In this document: positions 36,302-46,032 of the stretch, piece by piece
Position numbering within the stretch: the stretch's first letter is position 1
Layout: each line of letters opens with the position of its first letter
Source: Wolbachia pipientis
GTDB taxonomy: Bacteria; Pseudomonadota; Alphaproteobacteria; Rickettsiales; Anaplasmataceae
DNA length: 64,000 nt
Assembly: GCA_023052945.1 (NCBI GenBank)
Contig: CP095495.1
Location: 1,178,001 to 1,242,000 of the forward strand
Direction: 5' to 3'
Made by a program: the position numbers and the translations under genes
Notes under the pieces: model-generated
Database searches by the model: none
The model's input: only the letters and a program-made list of their open reading frames with translations
Told to the model about the DNA's origin: nothing

Positions 36302-37123
36302 TCACATTTTATTAAAATACTGTATAATTGTTGCTGATACTTCTTCGATTGACTTTTGCGTGACATCAATAATTGGCCAGTTATTCTGCTTAAATAGTTC
36401 CTCTGCTTCTTTAATTTCCTTTTCTACTTTCTCAGGGTTAGCATATATATTATTATCTTCGTTGTTAATTGAAGTAAGTCTATTTTTGCGTATTTCTATT
36501 AGCCTACTTACGTCTATTGTTACCCCTATCGTTAGTTTATTTTTTAATTTTGCCAAGTCGACATAAAAGGGTACTCCACTAACAAAAGGAATATTTGCAA
36601 CCTTATAGCCTCGATAAGCTAAATACGTACTGGTGGGAGATTTTGATGTACGTGAAACTCCAACCAAAATTATATCTGCTTTATCAATATCTTGAATACT
36701 TTGTCCATCATCATGATTAATAGTGTAGTTTATTGCCTCAATGCGCTGGAAATATTCGTTATTTATCTCAGTATGCAAGTCAAGCTTTTCGTCTTTTTCA
36801 ATTTCAAGATAGGACGAAATTTCTCTAATAATATGTGATAATATTGCTCTATAGGGAATTTTCAACTTTATACAGTTATCTTTTAGATATTTTCTTAGCT
36901 CATCATCAGTAATAGTGCATATAACAAAGTTATGCTCATCACTTTTCTTATTAATTTCCTCCAAAATTTTGTCAACCTGCTCTTCTCCTTTCACAAAAGA
37001 CCAAACATATTCGATTGTTTCTACAGAACGAAAGTGTTTCAGAGCTGATTTTGCAACTGATATAACAGTTTCACCACTTGAATCTGATACTAAGTGTAAA
37101 TTAAGCTTTTTAAGGGTCATCAA
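36302..37123 (-). CDS. pyruvate, phosphate dikinase regulatory protein (DUF299)
   Basis: A 273-residue bifunctional kinase/phosphorylase that switches pyruvate, phosphate dikinase off and on by phosphorylating a threonine and removing the phosphate. The family phrases are present: L-V-S-D-S-S-G-E-T near residue 12, and the P-loop-like [11 protein letters not shown] near 154-164, followed by N-I-P-F-V and P-x-x-V-D. The start could be one codon later. The target enzyme gene ppdK is not in this window. Confidence 0.93.
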   Translation of the reverse strand: MMTLKKLNLHLVSDSSGETVISVAKSALKHFRSVETIEYVWSFVKGEEQVDKILEEINKKSDEHNFVICTITDDELRKYLKDNCIKLKIPYRAILSHIIREISSYLEIEKDEKLDLHTEINNEYFQRIEAINYTINHDDGQSIQDIDKADIILVGVSRTSKSPTSTYLAYRGYKVANIPFVSGVPFYVDLAKLKNKLTIGVTIDVSRLIEIRKNRLTSINNEDNNIYANPEKVEKEIKEAEELFKQNNWPIIDVTQKSIEEVSATIIQYFNKM

Positions 37124-37255
37124 CGTTATACTAAAAATAATAGCAAGCTACTCAAATTATGCTAATTTGTTGACCTACGTAAATATAGAAAAACTATCCT
37201 GTTGATAAAACTCAAACTAATTGGTAAATTCTTAACACAATTATTCTCAAAATGA

Positions 37256-37966
37256 ATGTTTTTATTAAAGCCTACAAATTTCACTTCTTTTTCTAAAAAA
37301 GCACTACCTTGGCTTGGGGTTATTTGTTTCGCATGTTTTTTAATTGGAATGTTTTTAGCGTTATTCTTCTCCCCAGAAGATTATAAACAAGGAGAAATTG
37401 TACGAATCATGTACATTCATGTGCCTTCTGCATGGCTTGCTCTTGGAATATATGGACTCATTGCATCACTCAGTTTCATTTCATTAGTGTGGAACAATAG
37501 CATTGCCAGTATCTTGGCACATGCTGCTGCTCCTGCAGGGACAGTTTTTTCTACAATATGCTTAATCACAGGCAGCATCTGGGGAAAAGGAACCTGGGGC
37601 ACTTGGTGGGTATGGGATGCAAGGCTTACTTCAATGCTGATTTTATTTTTCCTATATACTGGATACCTTTCATTGTGGAGCGCTTTTGATAATGAAGCAA
37701 GAGCAGAAAAATCAGCAGCAGTATTTGCCATTTTTAGTGCTATAAATATTCCTATAGTAAAATTTTCTGTGAATTTATGGTCTACTCTCCATCAGCCAGC
37801 AAGTATTCTAAGAAGAGGTGGAGTAGCAATAGAAAGCTCTTTGCTGTTGCCACTCATTGTAATGTTTATGTTTTGTACCACATTTTTTTTAGTAGTGTGG
37901 ATACTAAATGCCCTCCATTTGATTAATTCTTACAAAATAAAGAGAGAAATTAGTGTGCGGTATTAG
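37256..37966 (+). CDS. ccmC: heme exporter CcmC
   Basis: A 236-residue inner-membrane protein of cytochrome c maturation system I that presents heme to CcmE. Six hydrophobic segments and the periplasmic tryptophan-rich heme-handling motif W-G-T-W-W-V-W-D-A-R-L-T near residues 117-128 are seen, together with His residues in the flanking loops (I-M-Y-I-H-V-P-S-A-W and L-H-Q-P-A-S). Single gene, as usual in Rickettsiales where ccm genes are scattered. Confidence 0.95.
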   Translation: MFLLKPTNFTSFSKKALPWLGVICFACFLIGMFLALFFSPEDYKQGEIVRIMYIHVPSAWLALGIYGLIASLSFISLVWNNSIASILAHAAAPAGTVFSTICLITGSIWGKGTWGTWWVWDARLTSMLILFFLYTGYLSLWSAFDNEARAEKSAAVFAIFSAINIPIVKFSVNLWSTLHQPASILRRGGVAIESSLLLPLIVMFMFCTTFFLVVWILNALHLINSYKIKREISVRY

Positions 37967-38016
37967 ATAGTCTTACAACTCTATGAAAGAATATGCTAGA
38001 GAGCCTACCAGTGTCT

Positions 38017-39621
38017 TTAATGTAAATGCTCATGTGATTCCATAGATAATCTCTGTTTTTTTATTCTATCTGTCCATTTATCATTTTCTATATCTTGTTT
38101 GTTGGTTGCTTTTTTTTCTTGCTCAACAATTGCCTTATCTACCTTCTGATAAATTGCATCAATTGCATTAATCGCACCTTTTTTTTCGTATACTTCTCTT
38201 TTTCCTTCAATGATTAACTTAATAAAAGTATTTACAACAGACTGCACTTGATTATGATTAACCTGAACTTTTATCAAAGAAGGTAAAGAGCCTAATTCCA
38301 TCAATACTTCTGGTGCTGTTTTATCTTGAGTGGAAAGTCCTAAATTATCTGCTACTTCACTTATTAATAACTCTCTGTGTTCTTTATTATCTTCCAATTT
38401 AGCATAATCACTCAATAGATCCATAACTGTAGATACTCTAACTTCAATAATATCATCAACATCTTCATCTCCTAGAGCAACTCCTGATTCTAATAACCTC
38501 TCTCTGAGATTTTTGCTTAAAAGATTGATAAACTCTTCATTTGCATCCGATCCTGTAGTAGATATTGTACCATCTAAATAGTTACTTTGAGTACCTAAGC
38601 TATGCTCTATTTGTATTTTTGTCTCAGGTTTAAATCCTAATTTTGCACAGAATTTCTGAAAATATTCTTTAATAATGTCAAACAAGCTCTTGCCATTATC
38701 TTTATAATTTTTTAACTCTTTAGGAATAGTAAGTGACAATTTACCATCTTTGTATGTTACAAAGTCTTTACCATCTTGAGACTCAAGTGTAAATTCTAAT
38801 GAGTTAGACAGATCACATATCTTATCACCATGCATAACTTGATTTTTAACAGAGAGTATTGGTAGCCTCATATCAGATCTAATTCTCACATTATTTTGGT
38901 TAGCACAATCAATGTTTATTACTTTTTTAGGATTTTCTACTATGAACGACTGTCCAAGTGCAAGTTGGGTTTGTATAAATGGAGCAGCCTCATACCCTGC
39001 TTGATTACAATTGGTGACTAGCTCTTCTAAAATAGCATTACTTGGAACTTCTGCCCCAGCGTATCTGAACATTTTCTTGAAAACTTCTTTTGCAAAGGAA
39101 CGGTAGTCTTTGTTTTCATCTTTCTCTGTTGGTAATAGATGTTGGCCAGCATTGTAAAATTCTTCAAATTCTTTCTTATATGAATCGGTTTTTTGATGAT
39201 CAGCAATTTTGGGATTTTCACAGTGATTTTTCCATAGCTCACCCAATGCATTACTTACAAGCTCTTTCTCAATATCTTTGAGTACTGAAGCAACAAAAGC
39301 TTTGCCATGATCCGTATCTATTTCTCTTGTTCCTTTTTTGTTAAATATTTCGTCATTATATATATCATCACTATTAAAAAGTTCGCTTTTGCGGTGCTTA
39401 GCTCCTTCCTTAAATGCAATAATAAGATTTTTATCTATTTCTTTTCCGTTAATAATAAAATTCATCCTTTGAAAATCTAAGAACATTGTTTCACCAGAAT
39501 TTGCTAATTCATTATCTTGATCTGCTCTTAATTTACTAAAATTGCACTCTTTAGCTGTGGCCTTTAATCTAACTACTGGACTCTTATTATTTTTTTCTTT
39601 TGCCTCTTTCATAAATAACAC
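38017..39621 (-). CDS. unknown 534-residue protein, candidate effector
   Basis: I do not recognise a domain. The protein is hydrophilic, with no signal peptide and no membrane segment, rich in Lys, Glu and Asn, and predicted mostly helical after residue 330, with short strand-rich stretches around 240-310 (V-R-I-R-S-D-M-R-L-P-I-L and L-E-F-T-L-E-S-Q-D). The C-terminus is basic with H-E-H-L-H at the end. It is a single gene, divergent from purA. Such orphans are often secretion-system substrates in Wolbachia, but that is inference only. Confidence 0.75.
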   Translation of the reverse strand: MLFMKEAKEKNNKSPVVRLKATAKECNFSKLRADQDNELANSGETMFLDFQRMNFIINGKEIDKNLIIAFKEGAKHRKSELFNSDDIYNDEIFNKKGTREIDTDHGKAFVASVLKDIEKELVSNALGELWKNHCENPKIADHQKTDSYKKEFEEFYNAGQHLLPTEKDENKDYRSFAKEVFKKMFRYAGAEVPSNAILEELVTNCNQAGYEAAPFIQTQLALGQSFIVENPKKVINIDCANQNNVRIRSDMRLPILSVKNQVMHGDKICDLSNSLEFTLESQDGKDFVTYKDGKLSLTIPKELKNYKDNGKSLFDIIKEYFQKFCAKLGFKPETKIQIEHSLGTQSNYLDGTISTTGSDANEEFINLLSKNLRERLLESGVALGDEDVDDIIEVRVSTVMDLLSDYAKLEDNKEHRELLISEVADNLGLSTQDKTAPEVLMELGSLPSLIKVQVNHNQVQSVVNTFIKLIIEGKREVYEKKGAINAIDAIYQKVDKAIVEQEKKATNKQDIENDKWTDRIKKQRLSMESHEHLH

Positions 39622-39789
39622 CTTACTGTAAATATGTTGTAAGTTGTATCATATAATGATGAATAATTTGGTAATATATTAAGAAAATCGACAGTATATT
39701 TCTTTATTTAAGAGGTGCAGGAAAGGCATAGATTTCTCTTTCCATTTGTGGCGTATTGCATTAATATTTATGTATTAATTTAGAAAATA

Positions 39790-41070
39790 ATGATGAATAA
39801 CATTGTAATTGTTGGTCTGCAATGGGGTGACGAAGGCAAGGGTAAAATAATAGATTATCTTTCTGAGAATGCAGATGTAGTTGTGAGATTTCAGGGAGGA
39901 AATAATGCAGGGCACACTATAGTAATAGGTGATGAGGTTTATAAATTAAATTTACTGCCCTCCGCTGTTTTGAGGCCAGGCAAAATATCTATCATAGGAA
40001 ACGGTGTTGCTCTTGATTCACATGCTCTAATCTCAGAAATAGAGTTATTGAAAGTTAAAGGAATGGATATCAATCCCAATAATTTGATAATATCTGAAAG
40101 CTGTCCACTAGTACTTAGCGTACATAAGGACAAGGAAAAGTTATTTGAAGATTTAAACGGAAATCGCAAAATTGGTACAACAAACAAAGGGATAGGGCCA
40201 TGTTATGAAGATAAAGTTGGCAGGAGAGCTATACGCTTTTGTGACTTAGAAAACGCAGATGAGCTCAATAAAAGAGTGGATACTCTTTTGAATTACCACA
40301 ATGCTATCAGAAAAGGCCTTAACTACCAAGTGGTTAAAAAAGAAGAAATATTAAAGGAAATTCGAGAGGTTTCAGAAAAAATTCTTTCATATAAAAAACC
40401 TGTGTGGAAGATATTAAATGACTTGATGAAAGAAGGTAAGAAAATAATATTTGAAGGTGCCCAAGGCGCATTTTTAGATATCGACCACGGAACTTACCCT
40501 TTTGTTACTTCAAGTAATACCGTAGCATCGCAAGCAATAACAGGCTCAGGATTATCCTCCAATGCTCACATTATTGGTGTGGCGAAAGCTTATACAACCA
40601 GAGTGGGCAATGGTCCATTCCCTACTGAGCAAAAGAACGAAGTGGGGGATAGCTTATTTACTATAGGCAAGGAACTTGGAACAGTAAGCAATAGAAGAAG
40701 GCGCTGCGGATGGTTTGATGCAGTTTTAGTGCGCCAGGCTGTGCAACTCTCTGGAGTTTCAAGCGTTGTATTAACCAAATTAGATGTGCTTGATTCTTTT
40801 GATACAATTAAAATATGCACTGATTACAAGTATAGCGGGAAAATGTATGATTATTTACCCGCATCGCATTCAATACAAGAGGAATTAGAGCCAGTATATG
40901 AAGAGTTTCCTGGCTGGAAAGAAAATACTCAAGGTAAAAGGTCGATTGAAGCATTGCCTATCAATTTAATAAAATATATAGAAGGGTTAGAAAAATTAAT
41001 AGGCGTACCAATTCATCTAATTTCAACTAGTCCAAAGAGAGAGGATATTATTAAGCTTAAAAATCTATGA
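39790..41070 (+). CDS. purA: adenylosuccinate synthetase
   Basis: A 426-residue GTP-dependent enzyme joining IMP and aspartate on the way to AMP. N-terminal Q-W-G-D-E-G-K-G-K near residue 10 is the P-loop; N-N-A-G-H-T holds the catalytic His; G-T-T-N-K-G-I-G-P near 128 and G-T-V-S-N-R-R-R-R-C-G-W near 295 are substrate loops; the GTP-specificity segment T-K-L-D-V-L-D is present. Full length and intact. Confidence 0.97.
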   Translation: MMNNIVIVGLQWGDEGKGKIIDYLSENADVVVRFQGGNNAGHTIVIGDEVYKLNLLPSAVLRPGKISIIGNGVALDSHALISEIELLKVKGMDINPNNLIISESCPLVLSVHKDKEKLFEDLNGNRKIGTTNKGIGPCYEDKVGRRAIRFCDLENADELNKRVDTLLNYHNAIRKGLNYQVVKKEEILKEIREVSEKILSYKKPVWKILNDLMKEGKKIIFEGAQGAFLDIDHGTYPFVTSSNTVASQAITGSGLSSNAHIIGVAKAYTTRVGNGPFPTEQKNEVGDSLFTIGKELGTVSNRRRRCGWFDAVLVRQAVQLSGVSSVVLTKLDVLDSFDTIKICTDYKYSGKMYDYLPASHSIQEELEPVYEEFPGWKENTQGKRSIEALPINLIKYIEGLEKLIGVPIHLISTSPKREDIIKLKNL

Positions 41071-41226
41071 AGACGTCTTGTTAACTTTTATCCAATAAAA
41101 AAAATACTTGCGTAACTTCGAATAGTCTATTATGTAAAGTAGTAGTGTAAACGTATAGTGAGCAGTGTGATTTTTTTTAATATATGTTGATTATTATAAT
41201 ATAAATATAGCTAAAGGAGGCATATT

Positions 41227-43544
41227 ATGATTGCAGATTTGACTAAGGAAGAAAAAACAGAAAATTTGGAAGATAAGAGAAGGTTATTAGAGCTTTTGAG
41301 AAAAAGGATGGACTTTGCTGATATACAAAAAGCTTATGATAATTGGCGTTTTAGCGATCTAGTAGGTATAATGATTTTAAGCGAATGTATGAGGATCAAG
41401 CAGTAAAAGAAAGAGAAAAACCTGATAGTGAGTACTTTGAGGAAAATATAGGTAAATACATAAAATTAGTAGAGGAAGGAAAAGAAATTATAAGTAGGTA
41501 TTTTGGAAAATGGAAAGTGAATTTTCAAGCTTACTGTGAAGAAATTAATAATAATAGAGTTTTGAATGTTAACCTTATTCATTACGATAAGAGTGAGCCA
41601 ACAAGAATTAGTGACATTTTACAGCAAGAGAAAGATATTAAAGAATTGAATATCTATTGCAATAAAAAACATGAAATATATGCTCATCAAGAAGGTAAGA
41701 AAAGATATTATGAAATTAAAGAAGGCGCATGTTATAAAATGATAAGCACTTGGCCTGTAGAGAATGGATCCAGAATGCGTACCATGATTATGAATGTGAG
41801 TAGCGATGGCATAACTGAAGTACTAAAATTTAATGGTAAAGATTTTGTGCCATCGGAGGAGATCCTAGAATTAATAAAGCAAAACGATGAATTATATATT
41901 CAAGGCCTCGTCTTACATGATGCTGTACTAGAAAAGGGTAAATTGCCTGATGTTGTGCCCGTTGCTAATAATGATTTGCAGAGTAATGAATCTATCAGGG
42001 TCAATAAGGATGGGGGGCAAGGAGACCTTGAAAATGGTGCTTCTACTCCTTCTTTTACAGATGAGTCAACTCAAACAGAAGAGACATTGCCTGATGTTGT
42101 GCCTGTTGCTAATAGCGATACATCGACTCAAATGGAAGTCAATTTACAGCACACTGGAACTCAGACAGAATTTGCTTCACAACAAATGGATGAATTGATT
42201 TTAAATAATCAGATGCTGTCCGAAAAAAACGTTGAATTGAAGCAAGAAATGTCAAATTTGAAAAAAGAAGCTGTTGAATTGAAGCAAGAAATAGAAGCAG
42301 GGTTGCAAGTGATAAATAAAAAGCACCATGAATTAATACAAGAAAATCAGCGACTACAGGAGAAACTAGAAACAACCCAAGCAGAAGCTAATCAAACAAT
42401 TGTAAAGTTAGAGAAGCAGAATAGCAATTTACAAGACAGGTTTGAAAAAGAGGAGCAAAAAAACACGGAATTGCAAACTGAACTGGCACAAAAAAATGAA
42501 GAATTAGCAGGTGTGTTAAAAGAGCTACAAGGGAAAGCACAAGAACTTAAAGGTGTATATGAAGAAAAAAGAAAGCTAAAGGAAGAGCTGAAAATTGTTA
42601 ATGCAGGAAAGAAGAATTTGGAAAAAGAGCTAAATCAAGTACGAGAAGATGCGGAACAGATAATGGTTGAACGACGCCAGCAGAAAGAGCGCTTGAAAGA
42701 TCAGCTAAGAGAATTAGATCAGGAATATAAGGTACAAGTAGAAATTGAGCAAAAGATTAAAGAATCAGATAGGCAGGATAGCGATTTACAAGATACACTT
42801 GGAGAAGAGAGACTAAAACTCAACATTGAAGAGCTAGAAAACGAGTACGAGGAATTTCCAGGAGATAAGGTGCTTACACTTGAACTCACTAAAGATGAAG
42901 ATAAAGATAAAGTCGAAGAGTTAAGAAACGAGCTAGAGCGTGAGGAAGAAAAGTGTAAACAATTATTAGAAGAAGAAAATGAATGGGGTGATGAATTGGT
43001 AGGAATGCTTGATGGACTGGAAGAAAAAATTCGTGCTGATGAACAAAGGAGCTTCAACAATCAATTAACGGGAGAAATTTCTAATGAGTCTGGTAATGCT
43101 CCACAAAAGAAGAGCGGGTTATCCAAATCTTTAAGCCTTGATAATGAGTCTTATGTTCCACTGAGAGAGAAGACAACATTACTCAGATCTTTAAGCATTG
43201 ATGACGGATATGGTAGCGATGAGGAAAAGTGTGATAATGGTTTATCTTCTAACATAAGTTCTATTGAACAAAGAAGCTTCAACCATCGATTTTATAATCT
43301 AACAGGAGACATTTCTAGTGAGCCTGATAATGTTCCACGAAAGAAGATAGAGTTATTCAGATCTTTAAGCTTTGATAGTGAATCTGATAATGAGTCTTAT
43401 GTTCCACAGGAAGGGGACAATGATAGCGCATATGATAGCAATGAGGAAAATTGTGATAATGATTTATCTTCCAACATAAGTTCTATAAGTTCTGTTGAGA
43501 AGGTGGCAGAGAGAGGAAACGTAGGTAAGGTTATTGGAGGTTAA
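41227..43544 (+). pseudogene. long coiled-coil repeat protein, frameshifted near the 5' end
   Basis: An AAAGGAGG ribosome site precedes the ATG at 41227, but that frame ends at 41406 after 59 codons. The large frame (719 residues) begins at 41385 with no ribosome site, and its codons just upstream (Y-N-D-F-K-R-M-Y-E-D) read on naturally, so one indel near 41365-41375 likely split a ~770-residue gene. The product has a globular N-terminal ~180 residues, two copies of L-P-D-V-V-P-V-A-N, a long heptad coiled coil (about 265-545), and two C-terminal repeats with L-S-S-N-I-S-S-I. No family recognised; candidate secreted effector. Confidence 0.7.
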
Positions 43545-43640
43545 GTAGCAACTTAAGTGGGGTGCAAAAGGTCTTTTGTGTTGATAATAATTTAAAATCT
43601 ATAGTAGACTGAAAAAGATTATTAAATTATAATATAACAT

Positions 43641-43904
43641 ATGATAAAAGACGAGAAATCGAAAACAATTTTTGAAGTGGAAGGGGCAGTAACTGCTTTA
43701 CTACCTGCAGCAGAATTTAGAGTGAAACTGGATAATGAACATGAGATTATCTGTCATGTATCAGGAAAAGTGAGAAGAAGTAAAATACGCATCATTATCG
43801 GGGATAGGGTGTTAGTTGAGATGAGCATTTACGATAGGAATGCAAAAAAAGGTCGGATCATTAGAAGGCTTAAAGGTACAAGTGACAGAACGATCTCTAA
43901 ATAA
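43641..43904 (+). CDS. infA: translation initiation factor IF-1
   Basis: An 87-residue S1/OB-fold protein that binds the A site of the small subunit. It reads F-E-V-E-G-A-V-T-A-L-L-P, F-R-V-K-L-D-N-E-H, then C-H-V-S-G-K-V-R-R-S-K-I-R and I-I-G-D-R-V-L-V-E-M, the standard order. A short basic tail follows, as in alphaproteobacteria. It overlaps the start of maf, so the two are probably cotranslated. Confidence 0.95.
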   Translation: MIKDEKSKTIFEVEGAVTALLPAAEFRVKLDNEHEIICHVSGKVRRSKIRIIIGDRVLVEMSIYDRNAKKGRIIRRLKGTSDRTISK

Positions 43905-44475
43905 TCTTATTCTTGCTTCATCATCAGAAAGACGTGTAGCTTTACTAAAACAAATCAATATTAAGCCAGGCTTAGTTTTGCCAGCAGATATAGACGAAAC
44001 TCCTTTGAAAAAGGAACTTCCGAAGGATTACTCAATCCGTATGGCAAAAAGTAAAGCTGAGAAAATACAAAGTTCAAATCCAAATTACTTTGTGCTTGGT
44101 GTTGATACAGTTGTTGCTTGTGGTAGAAGGATATTGCTTAAAGCTGAAAACGTTGAGCAAGCAGAAAAATGCATCCGCTTGTTATCAGGAAGAAGGCATA
44201 GAGTATATACCAGTGTGTGTCTATTAACTCCCGATCAATCTAAACAACATATTAGAACTGTGGTTACGATAGTGAAATTTAAACGTCTCAGTGAACAAGA
44301 AATTAAGTATTATTTAGCATCAGAAGAGTGGAAAAATAGAGCAGGGGGATGCAATATACAAGGCCTAGCTGGAATGTTCGTATTGTTCTTACGCGGCTCC
44401 TACTCTTCCGTTATAGGGTTACCATTACATGAAACCTATTGTTTGCTAAGTAATTATTTTAACCGGGAGTGTTAA
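43882..44475 (+). CDS. maf: Maf-like nucleoside triphosphate pyrophosphatase
   Basis: The frame is open from 43840, but the family start L-I-L-A-S-S-S-E-R-R lies near 43905, so I choose the GTG at 43882, inside the infA end (197 residues). Motifs: S-S-S-E-R-R, D-E-T-P, and G-V-D-T-V-V with the catalytic Asp near residue 73; the usual Y-A-I-Q-G is C-N-I-Q-G here, followed by G-L-P-L near the end. Maf proteins hydrolyse non-canonical or modified NTPs. The final segment is slightly divergent from the family. Confidence 0.88.
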   Translation: MTERSLNNLILASSSERRVALLKQINIKPGLVLPADIDETPLKKELPKDYSIRMAKSKAEKIQSSNPNYFVLGVDTVVACGRRILLKAENVEQAEKCIRLLSGRRHRVYTSVCLLTPDQSKQHIRTVVTIVKFKRLSEQEIKYYLASEEWKNRAGGCNIQGLAGMFVLFLRGSYSSVIGLPLHETYCLLSNYFNREC

Positions 44476-44484
44476 ATAAACCAT

Positions 44485-44502
44485 ACGCATCAAGTTAAGG
44501 CC
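44485..44502 (+). repeat. solitary IS4-type terminal repeat
   Basis: CATACGCATCAAGTTAAG matches the 18-base terminal repeat of the IS4 element at 11071 with one change (G to A). No partner end and no transposase follow, so it is a remnant left by deletion of an older copy. It sits ten bases after the maf stop. Confidence 0.75.
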
Positions 44503-44554
44503 CAATATAGCACCATTTAAAGTGGGTAGATAGCCTTTCAAAATCCCTTAACAA

Positions 44555-44770
44555 GTGTGCCCAACAAATCTGTCTTTTTTCGTCACTGAAGTAGTTGTAA
44601 ACCGCATACCTATCAATGGGATTATACCTGAAATTGCTGCTATTGGAGTAATTGCAACTGTTGTGTTGTCAGGAATCGCTGGTACTATAGTAGGTGGTGT
44701 AGCGGGATATCTTATTAATGTGGCAATAAATCAATGCTGTGGAGCATGCAGCTCAGTAGTTCAAGAATAA
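44555..44770 (+). CDS. small glycine-zipper hydrophobic protein
   Basis: 71 codons from a GTG. The middle (residues 25-60) is a hydrophobic stretch with G-x-x-x-G spacing (G-I-A-G-T-I-V-G-G-V-A-G-Y), then C-C-G-A-C near the end. There is no clear ribosome site, and the start may have been lost with the IS remnant upstream. It overlaps the tolB stop by ten bases on the opposite strand. Not recognised; it may be the tail of a larger membrane protein. Confidence 0.4.
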   Translation: MCPTNLSFFVTEVVVNRIPINGIIPEIAAIGVIATVVLSGIAGTIVGGVAGYLINVAINQCCGACSSVVQE

Positions 44771-46023
44771 GACCAATCCGGTAAAGAAGCATTTGTGGGA
44801 GTGGAAACCATTTTTTGATTTTTCTTTACTAAGTCTACTAAATATAGTTTAGAGTTGCTTGGTGATTCTGTTCTTGTGAAAATGATTTCTCTACCATTTG
44901 GTAGCCATGCCGGAGATTCAATTTTATGCCCTTCTGAAAGTAGACGTTCTTCTTTGCCATCTGGCTTCATAACTCCTATGTAAAATTTTCCTGACTGAAT
45001 CTTTGTGAAAGCTATCAGATCTCCTTTTGGCGACCAAACAGGCGTAGCATATCTTCCACTTCCAAAACTAATTCTTTTAGGTTTTTTACTTTTGTTAGTA
45101 AAATCGATAACATACAGTTGCTGACTTCCACTTATATCAGAACTAAAAACCATATATTTTTGATCTGGAGAGAAGGAGGGAGAAGTGCTTATAGCTGAAC
45201 CTTTAGTAATTTTTTTTGTCCGTTTACTACTTAAATCCAAAGATAATATATTCGTTTCACCACCCAATGAGTGGGAAATTAAAAGAGATTTACCATTAGG
45301 AGAAAATCTTGGTGCAGAAATAACTCCTTCAAATGCGCTGATTATTGATTCAGTGTGGTCTTTTAAATTTTTTAATACTATATAACTTTTACCATTTGCG
45401 TATGAGATATAAACAATACCCTTTCCATTTGGTGAGAATCTCGGTGTTGACACAAATCTATCGCCATTTGTTAAGTATTTTATATTACTTCCATCTTGAT
45501 TCATCACAGCAATTTTACGTACGGATTTATAATTGCTATCTTTTTCTTCAGCAATATACGTGATTTTTGTGTTGAAGTGCCCTTTCTCACCAATCAATCT
45601 ATCATGTATCACATCCGAAACGAGGTGACCAATTTTTCTCCAGTCTTTTGCTGGAAAAACAACTGACTGAGTAAGTAATTCTCTTTTTGTAAAAGTGTCA
45701 AACAAACGAAATGATAGCTCTAATGCACTACCAGATATTTCGCTTAAACTTACTGTGACTACAGTATCGCTTTTCCAAGATTTAGATTCAGCTTCCGCGC
45801 CACGTTTTACATTAAATAAGCCACAATTAGATAAATTTGTTCCTATTACCTTTGCAATATTTTCGCTTAATTCGCTTTCCAGCGCTGTTTTACATGTACA
45901 TTTAGATACAACAAGACCAATGTTACCAACACTGCTTTTTTTTATATCAACATATAAAGCAGCTTTTGTAAAATAAGGAATAAATAACGAAACAAGCAAT
46001 ATTAGTTGAACGAATAACTTCAT
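44761..46023 (-). CDS. tolB: Tol-Pal system protein TolB
   Basis: A 420-residue periplasmic protein with a cleavable signal peptide (residues 1-21). The N-terminal domain (about 22-150) is followed by the six-bladed beta-propeller with repeated P-x-F-S-P-N/D-G/Q-K phrases (F-S-P-N-G-K at three places, then F-S-P-D-Q-K, W-S-P-K-G-D and W-L-P-N-G-R). TolB links Pal to the Tol motor and helps outer-membrane invagination in division. rnj lies 10 bases upstream on the same strand. Confidence 0.95.
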   Translation of the reverse strand: MKLFVQLILLVSLFIPYFTKAALYVDIKKSSVGNIGLVVSKCTCKTALESELSENIAKVIGTNLSNCGLFNVKRGAEAESKSWKSDTVVTVSLSEISGSALELSFRLFDTFTKRELLTQSVVFPAKDWRKIGHLVSDVIHDRLIGEKGHFNTKITYIAEEKDSNYKSVRKIAVMNQDGSNIKYLTNGDRFVSTPRFSPNGKGIVYISYANGKSYIVLKNLKDHTESIISAFEGVISAPRFSPNGKSLLISHSLGGETNILSLDLSSKRTKKITKGSAISTSPSFSPDQKYMVFSSDISGSQQLYVIDFTNKSKKPKRISFGSGRYATPVWSPKGDLIAFTKIQSGKFYIGVMKPDGKEERLLSEGHKIESPAWLPNGREIIFTRTESPSNSKLYLVDLVKKNQKMVSTPTNASLPDWSYS

Positions 46024-46032
46024 TCTTTCATT

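Noticed and set aside
38017..39621. Toxin of the cytoplasmic-incompatibility type (CifB-like)
   Set aside because: No paired upstream gene, no recognisable protease or nuclease motif; the gene is single.
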